Assembly: GCA_934691725.1 (NCBI GenBank)
Contig: CAKUTF010000067.1
Coordinates: forward strand, 1 to 7,601
Length of the DNA stretch: 7,601 nucleotides
Reading direction: 5' to 3'
Source of the DNA: an uncultured Fibrobacter sp.
Lineage (GTDB): Bacteria; Fibrobacterota; Fibrobacteria; Fibrobacterales; Fibrobacteraceae
Shown: positions 1 to 5,641 of the stretch, piece after piece
Numbering within the stretch: the stretch's first letter is position 1
How the letters are laid out: every line of letters begins with the position of its first letter
The notes under the pieces: model-generated
The model's input: only the letters and a program-made list of their open reading frames with translations
Databases searched by the model: none
Told to the model about the DNA's origin: nothing
Position numbers and translations under genes: made by a program

Positions 1-29
1 GGGCCCGGGAGAGTAGGTCGCCGCCGGAT
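1..29 (+). rRNA. 5S ribosomal RNA, 3' end (partial)
   Basis: The first bases match the conserved 3' part of bacterial 5S rRNA: GGGAGAGTAGG (loop E/helix IV side), then TCGCCGCCGGA, the 3' strand of the closing helix I. The 5' part of the gene lies outside the window. A strong intrinsic terminator begins five bases further on, as expected for the end of an rRNA operon. The exact 3' end (about 28-30) is estimated, because the partner strand of helix I is not visible. Confidence 0.8.
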
Positions 30-33
30 CCAC

Positions 34-71
34 GGGCCCCCGTCCCTACGGACGGGGGCCCTCCTCTTTTT
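34..71 (+). terminator. Intrinsic terminator of the rRNA operon
   Basis: A perfect 12-bp stem (34-45 GGGCCCCCGTCC with 50-61 GGACGGGGGCCC) closes a CTAC tetraloop and is followed by TCCTCTTTTT. The very GC-rich stem and the T-rich tail directly behind the 5S end indicate Rho-independent termination of the rRNA transcript. Confidence 0.9.
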
Positions 72-104
72 AAACGCGCTCCGACCGAACGCTAGCTTTT
101 CAAG

Positions 105-746
105 ATGAAAATTAAAAGATATATCTGCAATCCATTTCGAGAAAATACTTATCTCGTTTGCGACGAATCTACAAGGCAAGCGATCCTTATCGATCCGGGG
201 TTTTACACGGAAGACGAATTCCGGAAGATGGCTTCCTTTGTGCGGGAAAATAATTACGTGATTTCCCGTATTTTAAATACGCACTTGCATTTGGATCACT
301 GTATCGGGAACGGTTTTGCTCAAAAAACTTTTGGAATTGAAGCGGAATGTGGGCAGGGTGATTTATCCTTGGCGGAACATGCTGAGAATCAGGCTCGGAT
401 GTTCGGACTTGAAATTTCCTGTAAGATTCCCATACCCCGAAATTTTTTGAAAGAAAACGATGAAATCCATGTTGGAAACATTCTCTTGAAAGTTCTCGAA
501 GTTCCGGGCCATTCTCCGGGGAGCCTTGCGTTCTATTCGCCAGAAGGATTTATTTTTTCAGGGGACGTCGTTTTTGCGGGAGGCGACTGTGGCCGGACCG
601 ATTTGCCGGGCGGCGATGAAAAAACTTTGATGGATTCGATTTGCAGAAAGCTGTTTCTGCTGCCGAAAGAAACCCGGATTTTTTGCGGGCATGGTCCCGA
701 CACGACAATTGCTAGGGAACTTGCCGTTTGGAAATCCCGGATGTAA
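105..746 (+). CDS. MBL-fold metallo-hydrolase, glyoxalase II / YcbL type
   Basis: This is a 213-residue cytoplasmic metallo-beta-lactamase-fold hydrolase, the usual length for the short glyoxalase II-like group that lacks the C-terminal substrate domain of true GloB. The metal ligands are all visible: THLHLDH at 59-65 (H60, H62, D64, H65), H136 in PGHSPGS, D154 in FSGDVVF and H196 in CGHGPDT. GRTDLPGGD at 163-171 is typical of YcbL-like enzymes. The family hydrolyses thioesters such as S-lactoylglutathione, but the substrate of this member cannot be read from sequence. No signal peptide or membrane segment is present. The ATG at 105 has no clear Shine-Dalgarno sequence; it is chosen because MKIKRYICNPFRENTYLV is the usual beta-strand start of the family. 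The gene begins only 33 bases after the rRNA terminator T-run, leaving very little room for a promoter of its own. Confidence 0.88.
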   Translation: MKIKRYICNPFRENTYLVCDESTRQAILIDPGFYTEDEFRKMASFVRENNYVISRILNTHLHLDHCIGNGFAQKTFGIEAECGQGDLSLAEHAENQARMFGLEISCKIPIPRNFLKENDEIHVGNILLKVLEVPGHSPGSLAFYSPEGFIFSGDVVFAGGDCGRTDLPGGDEKTLMDSICRKLFLLPKETRIFCGHGPDTTIARELAVWKSRM

Positions 747-780
747 TACGGATTTAGGGATGTGTTAAGAAAAGTTTCAT

Positions 781-810
781 TTGAATACGATAGAGTTTTT
801 CTATTTTAAA
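781..810 (+). promoter_or_regulatory. Possible promoter of the fibro-slime gene
   Basis: TTGAAT (781-786) and TTTAAA (805-810) lie 18 bases apart in an AT-rich stretch between the hydrolase stop and the surface-protein gene. Each box matches the sigma-70 consensus at four of six positions. The 95-base gap 747-841 contains no convincing terminator, so read-through from the hydrolase gene is an alternative. Confidence 0.3.
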
Positions 811-829
811 ATTCGAGTGTTTGATTTAT

Positions 830-836
830 AAAGGAG
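830..836 (+). promoter_or_regulatory. Ribosome binding site deciding the start at 842
   Basis: AAAGGAG lies five bases before ATG 842, a near-ideal Shine-Dalgarno spacing. It falls inside the reading frame that could start at TTG 821, so the longer start would bury the site in coding sequence. The ATG at 842 also places the signal peptide directly at the N-terminus. Confidence 0.85.
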
Positions 837-841
837 CGTCT

Positions 842-3800
842 ATGGGCTTCCGCCTTGCGCTGTTGTTTTTGTTAGCCGTAAATGCAAATGCGGCGTTGAC
901 TTTGCATATCCAAAATCCTTTTCGGAACGATGCCGGAAAGTCGGAATATATGTTGCATATTTTGGGAGGAACCACCAACTACAATCCCGAGTACGGAGAA
1001 ACTTCTATAACGCGGATGAACACCGAAGGAAATGGTTGGTTTTCCTATACATGGGATAAGTCGATTTCCGATTTTGCGAATTGGCATAATTTTACGGTCA
1101 ATGCTTGCCCGAATACTTCCGACAACAACTACAACACGAAGAATTGTGTCATTTGGAACGATTCGGCTGGGGAAAAATTGGAGTTCACGATGCTCTCGCT
1201 TTTTGCTACGGATTCCGAAATTTGGCTATATACGGATGCGAAAGGTTCTTATGAAAAAAGTTTTGTCCCGCCCGGTTCCAAGCTCATCTGGTTCAAAAGC
1301 CCATGGGGAAACAAGTCGCTTCCCCGGATGATTTTCGGGGCGGATTCCATCTTGATGCGTTTTGCCTATGACGATACGGCTTCTTGCGGCTGGTTTTATG
1401 GTGCGATTTCCCCGAGCGTCCTGTCGGCGAATCCGTTGAAAACCGCCTATTTTGAACGTTTCCACGCATCCTACCTGGCATTTCCGAATGACGGTGAACT
1501 GGATTTGTCGGCGGCTTTGAAATCTGCCGATACGATTTTTGTCGATGGCTTGACCGGAAAGGTGGATTCGAAGATGGGAAGTCTCGGTGCGTGCTTCGAT
1601 TCGACAAGAACCTTGCATGTTTACAGCCCGTGGCGGACAAATTCCACGTACAAAGACAGCCTTCTCTATATGGAAGTGGGAAACAATATCCTGAATAATG
1701 CCAATGCGATGGATTCTTCGGGAGAATTCCGCTACTGGTTCCGTTATGACTTCTCGGCGGAAACGGCGCGGAAGGAGACGTGGGCTTCGAAAGAGGCAAA
1801 AGTCCAGTTTTTTCGCCGGCAGAACGAATGGCCACAGGTGAAGTTTTTCGAGGATTCCGAGCGTCCGCAGATTTCGGAGTTTTTCCCGCAGGGAGTCTAT
1901 GAAGCTTGGGTCTTTACCAAGAATGGACGGATAGAAATTTCCTTTGCGCCGATAGAGGAAAGGATTATCCGGCTGATGTCTCCGTGGGACAACATGGCGC
2001 CGGCGCTGCTTGTTGAAAACGATACGATTGGGATGGGACCTTTTTCGTCGGATACCTGCGGCTGGTACGAAGCCGCCTACTACCGCCATGCGCAGAATTT
2101 TGAAGTTCTCTTCCGGCAGCGTTTCGGTTTTGAAATGTATTCTTCGGAAGGGTTGAAGGCTGGTGGACCGATTTCCCTGGACTCCGTCTTTGCTTTTGGG
2201 GATACCGCCTGGGTGACGCCTTATCCGACATTGATGAGCGCTCCGAGGATTTCTTCGGAATTTCCTGGGCGCTTAGGCGTTTGCCCGAGCCTGAAAATTT
2301 CGGCGATGCTTGTCGATTGGGCGGGCGAGGATTTTCCGGATTCCATCGATGTGGATTTTGGCGGAATCTATGACGGAAATAATTTTACGAAAGTGACCTA
2401 CTTGGATTCGGCGGGAAATCTCCAGACCAATCAAAAATGCCAGGGGCATGTGAAAGGGATGGTCCAGGATACGCTTGTGAACGGGAATCCAGCGCGAGTT
2501 GATTCGCTTTCCTATCCGTGGGGAGAGTGTGCTGCTGCGCATGAAATCGAAAAGTGGTTTGTCCCTGTTGAAGTGGCGACGGATAAGGCGGGAAATGTCT
2601 ATACCAATGCGACGTGTCGCGATATCGATTTGGCGCTCGATGCGGAGGGCTTTTGGCTGGCGGATATTTCGGAGACGCATCCCGACGGCGGATTTTTCCC
2701 GCTCGACGATTTCGAGTATCTCGATTCGGCAAAAACGGTCAAGAACCCGAAGTTCGACTGGAGCGAAAGGCTGAGTACGAATAACGGCAAACATCACAAT
2801 TACAGCTTTGCCATGAAAATTTCGGCGCAGTTCCAGTATGTGAAAGGGCAGTATTTTGAATTCCGCGGCGACGATGACGTCTGGGTGTTTATCAATAATC
2901 GGCTGGTTGTCGATATCGGCGGTTGCCATTCCCCGGTGGAGGGCGCGGTCGATCTGGATTCGCTCGGGCTTGTCGAAGGCGAAACCTATCCGTTCCGCAT
3001 TTTCTTTTCGGAGCGAAACGCGACCGGTTCGAATTTCAAGATGCGCACGTCCATCAACCTGGAAACGGAAAAGACGTATTATCCGGTTGAAATTCCGATG
3101 AAGGACGGAACGATTTCTTACGAGATTTGGCAAATGATTGCGGACAAGTCGCTCAGTTGCGACGTTTCGAGCGTGACAAAGATTGATACGGTCCCGGCAG
3201 CTTCGATGTTCCTCTTGAAAGGTGGAAACTTGCCGTTCGAAGGCGTGACGCTCGGACCGGGCTTAAGTTATGGCGGAATCAATGTGAACGAGACGATGTC
3301 AGGATTTACGATTGATACGAGTGCGATTGTCCGGTCGAGAACGCTCGCTCCCGGCTCTTATGTGCTGTATTTCTATCTGGCGTCCGATCTGTCGCAATCG
3401 TCGAAAGTTTCCTTTACGGTGCCGGAATACCCGCTGCCGAACCTCGTGTTTACGGATTCCCTGTGGAACGAAATCAGCCCGGATACGGTGAGTCTCGGAA
3501 GCTGGGCGTTCGTGCCTTACCCTGTCTATGTGATGGCCTACTACATGGGCGCTCCCTGCGATTCGGGATGCGACGGTGCGCTGGAATTCTTGACTTCGGA
3601 TTCGCTGGCGTTTTCCGACGGGAACGGGAACCTGATCGATTCGATTGTTCCGGTGAACGGACGCGCAAAGTTTTTTGCGATGGGGACAGCGACGGTCAAG
3701 GACGGTTCGTTTGGCGTGTTCGGAAAGACCTTTGCGGATACCGCCTACTGGAAGCTCATCAATCTGGAAAAGCCTCCCGTGCCGATTCCTTCGGGCGGGG

Positions 3801-4957
3801 AAATTTTTGACCGCGATGGCGACGGTGTCGCCGACAGCCTCGTGCTTGCCTATGGAGAAAAAATCGTCGATGATAATGTTCCCGATACGGTGGCGTGGGC
3901 TTTTGGCGATACTGTCCCGTATAAATTAAGCCGCAAGGATGTGGAAAAATACAGAACGCTAGATTCCCTGATTGTGCTCAAAAAGGATTCGCTCGTGCCT
4001 TTCCTGTTTACGGGAAGCTCCGAAAAGAAAGTCTATCAGGGCAGCTATTCGTCGTGGTTCAACAAAGCTTTGACGGATTCCCTGACCGGGGAGACGGATA
4101 CGGTTCTCTTCCATGTAACGGGGAAGATTCGCGATAAAGTCGGGCCGGTTTTGACCGCGGCGATTGTCAAGCCCGAGAACGAGAACATTTACCGTCTGTC
4201 GCTTGTGTTCAGCGAAGCGATCGATACGAACAGTTTTTCGATGGATTCCGTTTTCGAATTCCGCGCATGGCGCGACGGTTCGGAATTTTCGCGTGGAATT
4301 TTCCCGGTGTCCGCGAAAAAGGAAACGGCTCGGTATGAAGTACTGTATTCGAACAAGAACGGCGTCTTGCCTTCGGTGGGCGACAGCGTGCGGATTGCTC
4401 CGGGGCTTTTGCGCGATATGTCGGGGAACTTTGCGAATAAGAATAATCATTGGGTCCGCATTGTCGGGGAACAGGTGATTCGTATCGAGTCGGCGACGCT
4501 TTTTGACCAGAGCGCGGAACGGGCGGAGGCGTTCAAGGATTCCTCGGCGCTGATTCCTTACCGGATTCCTGCGGGGCAACCGTATGAAAAGGCCGAGAAG
4601 TCGCTCGGGCTTCCCGGATTCCTGATTCGCTATGACTTGAGCGAACTTGTGCTTTCGAGCGGCGCGGAGAAGGAAAAGGTTTACCTGAGCTATGAAGCGG
4701 ATTTCTTTACGAACCTGGGTGCGTTCGTCAGTTCGAAAAAAGGGACGGTTCGCTGCACCGATGGTATCTTTGGCGGAGACTGCTCCACGAATTCGGGAAA
4801 CATTTACCTGGGCTGGAATATGCGCGCGAAGTCCGACCGCCTGGTCGGTTCCGGAGCGTATGTTGCCCTGCTCAAGATAAAGATCGGCGTTCTCGGCGGG
4901 GAGTCGCAGAAGAAGGATGTCTCGCGGAGTTGGGGAATCCGCCGGGTAAAGGAATAG
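842..4957 (+). CDS. Exported fibro-slime domain surface protein
   Basis: This 1371-residue protein starts with a signal peptide (R4, hydrophobic core 5-13, probable cleavage after NANA, residue 17). Residues 18 to about 480 hold four related segments, each opening with a strand and N/S-P-F/W (N25, S153, S262, S380); segments 2 and 4 share CGWF/Y at 182 and 406. Residues about 485-741 are a fibro-slime domain: KGMVQDTL, FFPLDDFEY, KHHNYSFAMKIS, the hallmark FRGDDDVWVF (674-683), LVVDIGG, and FFSERNATGSNFKMRTS near its end. D990-RDGDGVAD resembles a calcium-binding loop. Residues about 1098-1209 (GPVL, LVFSEAID, RDMSGN) look like an SbsA/Ig-like domain. The end (W1325, G1338-AYVALLKIK, WGIRRVKE) resembles FlgD-like C-terminal domains. 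Cysteines are frequent, so disulfides are plausible. Fibro-slime proteins occur on the Fibrobacter outer surface and are linked to cellulose adhesion; binding by this one is inferred. No catalytic domain was recognised. It appears to be transcribed alone. Confidence 0.85.
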   Translation: MGFRLALLFLLAVNANAALTLHIQNPFRNDAGKSEYMLHILGGTTNYNPEYGETSITRMNTEGNGWFSYTWDKSISDFANWHNFTVNACPNTSDNNYNTKNCVIWNDSAGEKLEFTMLSLFATDSEIWLYTDAKGSYEKSFVPPGSKLIWFKSPWGNKSLPRMIFGADSILMRFAYDDTASCGWFYGAISPSVLSANPLKTAYFERFHASYLAFPNDGELDLSAALKSADTIFVDGLTGKVDSKMGSLGACFDSTRTLHVYSPWRTNSTYKDSLLYMEVGNNILNNANAMDSSGEFRYWFRYDFSAETARKETWASKEAKVQFFRRQNEWPQVKFFEDSERPQISEFFPQGVYEAWVFTKNGRIEISFAPIEERIIRLMSPWDNMAPALLVENDTIGMGPFSSDTCGWYEAAYYRHAQNFEVLFRQRFGFEMYSSEGLKAGGPISLDSVFAFGDTAWVTPYPTLMSAPRISSEFPGRLGVCPSLKISAMLVDWAGEDFPDSIDVDFGGIYDGNNFTKVTYLDSAGNLQTNQKCQGHVKGMVQDTLVNGNPARVDSLSYPWGECAAAHEIEKWFVPVEVATDKAGNVYTNATCRDIDLALDAEGFWLADISETHPDGGFFPLDDFEYLDSAKTVKNPKFDWSERLSTNNGKHHNYSFAMKISAQFQYVKGQYFEFRGDDDVWVFINNRLVVDIGGCHSPVEGAVDLDSLGLVEGETYPFRIFFSERNATGSNFKMRTSINLETEKTYYPVEIPMKDGTISYEIWQMIADKSLSCDVSSVTKIDTVPAASMFLLKGGNLPFEGVTLGPGLSYGGINVNETMSGFTIDTSAIVRSRTLAPGSYVLYFYLASDLSQSSKVSFTVPEYPLPNLVFTDSLWNEISPDTVSLGSWAFVPYPVYVMAYYMGAPCDSGCDGALEFLTSDSLAFSDGNGNLIDSIVPVNGRAKFFAMGTATVKDGSFGVFGKTFADTAYWKLINLEKPPVPIPSGGEIFDRDGDGVADSLVLAYGEKIVDDNVPDTVAWAFGDTVPYKLSRKDVEKYRTLDSLIVLKKDSLVPFLFTGSSEKKVYQGSYSSWFNKALTDSLTGETDTVLFHVTGKIRDKVGPVLTAAIVKPENENIYRLSLVFSEAIDTNSFSMDSVFEFRAWRDGSEFSRGIFPVSAKKETARYEVLYSNKNGVLPSVGDSVRIAPGLLRDMSGNFANKNNHWVRIVGEQVIRIESATLFDQSAERAEAFKDSSALIPYRIPAGQPYEKAEKSLGLPGFLIRYDLSELVLSSGAEKEKVYLSYEADFFTNLGAFVSSKKGTVRCTDGIFGGDCSTNSGNIYLGWNMRAKSDRLVGSGAYVALLKIKIGVLGGESQKKDVSRSWGIRRVKE

Positions 4958-4977
4958 GGAATTTTTACCCAAAGGCA

Positions 4978-5006
4978 TTGACTAACCGGATGAATTTTGA
5001 TAGATT
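4978..5006 (+). promoter_or_regulatory. Promoter of the antitoxin RNA
   Basis: TTGACT (4978-4983, five of six to consensus) and TAGATT (5001-5006, four of six) are separated by exactly 17 bases. Transcription would start near 5013, the base before the first 51-bp repeat. Placement immediately before the repeats, not before the protein gene, matches type III toxin-antitoxin loci, where one promoter drives both RNA and toxin. Confidence 0.6.
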
Positions 5007-5013
5007 GAAAAAA

Positions 5014-5115
5014 GAAACAGGGCGGTAGGTCGCCGCCTGAGAAAAAAAGAAAGATCGAATTGAGGAAACAGGGCGGTAGGTCGCCGCCTGAGAAAAAAAG
5101 AAAGACCGAATTGAA
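5014..5115 (+). repeat. Two tandem 51-bp direct repeats
   Basis: Copy 1 is 5014-5064 and copy 2 is 5065-5115. They match at 49 of 51 positions, differing only at T5055/C5106 and G5064/A5115. Each copy begins GAAACAGGGCGG and contains an A-rich middle followed by CGAATTGA. No third copy is evident. The repeats sit between the promoter-like sequence and the terminator of the antitoxin RNA. Confidence 0.97.
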
Positions 5116-5117
5116 GT

Positions 5118-5148
5118 GTCGCTTATATCAATAAGCGGCATTTTTTTT
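5118..5148 (+). terminator. Intrinsic terminator between antitoxin RNA and toxin
   Basis: GTCGCTTAT (5118-5126) pairs with ATAAGCGGC (5131-5139) with one G-U pair, around an ATCA loop, and is extended by T5117-A5140. Eight T residues follow (5141-5148). The toxin ribosome binding site starts at the next base. In type III systems such a terminator makes transcription mostly stop after the antitoxin, with limited read-through into the toxin gene, which keeps antitoxin in excess. Confidence 0.92.
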
Positions 5149-5152
5149 GGAG
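5149..5152 (+). promoter_or_regulatory. Ribosome binding site of the toxin gene
   Basis: GGAG directly follows the terminator T-run. It is seven bases before ATG 5160 but only one base before ATG 5154, so it selects ATG 5160 as the start. Confidence 0.75.
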
Positions 5153-5159
5153 AATGTGG

Positions 5160-5636
5160 ATGAAACTGTTTACTTTATCTTCAACTTTTTACAGCAAGCA
5201 TCTCGGACATTCCGAAATTTTGGAAAATAAAAATGGGCGACCCTATGTCGTACTTCTCGTGAAAACGAACAAACGTACATTTGCCATTCCTTTTAGAACG
5301 AACGGAAGATTTGGAAAGAATTCTCCGGGCAGGCCGAAAACCTGTTATTATTTCTCGTCATCAGGACGAAGCTCTTTGAGTTCAGCGGGGAGAGTTCCTG
5401 TCTTGGATTTTATAAAAGCGGTTGTGGTTGTATCGGAAGATTTGGGAAAGCCCGCTTGCATCGACAAGAAGGAGTTTCGGGAGCTAAGCTCCCATTTTAA
5501 ACAAATCCGCCTTTCGTTTGAAGTCTATCTTGATTATTATCTCGATTCGGTTCGCCATGTGAAAAATTTAGATGCGTACGAAATCAAATACTCTTCGCTG
5601 CAGTATTTTAATGACTTGCTGTTGGACGTAAAATAG
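5160..5636 (+). CDS. Putative type III toxin, ToxN/CptN/TenpN-like endoribonuclease
   Basis: This 158-residue basic protein has no signal peptide or membrane segment and is close to the usual length of type III toxins (roughly 150-200). From memory of the family, it shares the N-terminal strand MKLFTLSS, then RPYVVLLVKTN (27-37) and TFAIPFRTN (40-48), followed by a basic, serine-rich loop (49-78), LDFIKAVVVV (82-91), an IDKKEF helix start (101-106) and YSSLQYF (144-150). The FAIPFR and C-terminal YSSLQYF elements resemble TenpN most; K/T/S-rich positions after strand 2 could include catalytic residues, but I cannot place them. Context is the strongest argument: two tandem pseudoknot-capable repeats, a terminator and a ribosome binding site precede it. 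It should cut RNA, be held inactive by the repeat RNA, and may act in phage defence. Counted samples give about 37% GC (5161-5280, 5521-5580) against 57% in one sample of the ABC-F gene (6241-6300), consistent with horizontal acquisition. Confidence 0.72.
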   Translation: MKLFTLSSTFYSKHLGHSEILENKNGRPYVVLLVKTNKRTFAIPFRTNGRFGKNSPGRPKTCYYFSSSGRSSLSSAGRVPVLDFIKAVVVVSEDLGKPACIDKKEFRELSSHFKQIRLSFEVYLDYYLDSVRHVKNLDAYEIKYSSLQYFNDLLLDVK

Positions 5637-5641
5637 CTGCT

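Larger units (their letters stand above)
5013..5148 (+). ncRNA. Putative type III antitoxin RNA (ToxI/TenpI-like)
   Basis: The predicted transcript runs from the promoter start near 5013 through two 51-bp repeats to an intrinsic terminator, about 135 nt. Each repeat can form a hairpin, GGCGG / TAGGTCG loop / CCGCC (5021-5037 and 5072-5088), extended by A-T and C-G pairs past one bulged G. The loop GGTC (5028-5031; 5079-5082) can pair with GATC at 5053-5056 or GACC at 5104-5107 to give an H-type pseudoknot. An A-rich strand (GAGAAAAAAAGAAA) connects the stems. In known type III systems each repeat folds into a pseudoknot that binds and inhibits one toxin protomer, and the toxin cuts the precursor at A-rich sites between repeats. 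The fold was worked out by eye and the function is inferred from architecture. Confidence 0.7.

Noticed and set aside
821..841. TTG start at 821 for the fibro-slime gene
   Set aside because: It would place the strong AAAGGAG ribosome binding site inside the coding region and add seven residues before a normal signal peptide; ATG 842 is better.
4944..4970. Terminator after the fibro-slime gene
   Set aside because: GGGTAAA (4944-4950) can pair with TTTACCC (4964-4970), but the 13-base loop and lack of a following T-run on either strand make it unconvincing.
3959..4978. Long open frame on the minus strand under the fibro-slime gene
   Set aside because: Its translation is rich in Arg and His with no recognisable domain, as expected for an antisense shadow of a real coding region; similar frames at 1226-2089 and 2273-3133 were dismissed for the same reason.
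5014..5115. CRISPR array
   Set aside because: There are only two copies and they are directly adjacent with no spacers; hairpin, terminator and toxin gene explain them better.
5013..5148. Riboswitch or attenuator leader
   Set aside because: No known aptamer pattern and no leader peptide are visible. Near-identical tandem repeats are unusual for riboswitches but expected for type III antitoxins.
5154..5159. ATG 5154 as the toxin start
   Set aside because: It lies only one base after GGAG, too close for initiation, while ATG 5160 has seven-base spacing and gives the family-like start MKLFTLSS.
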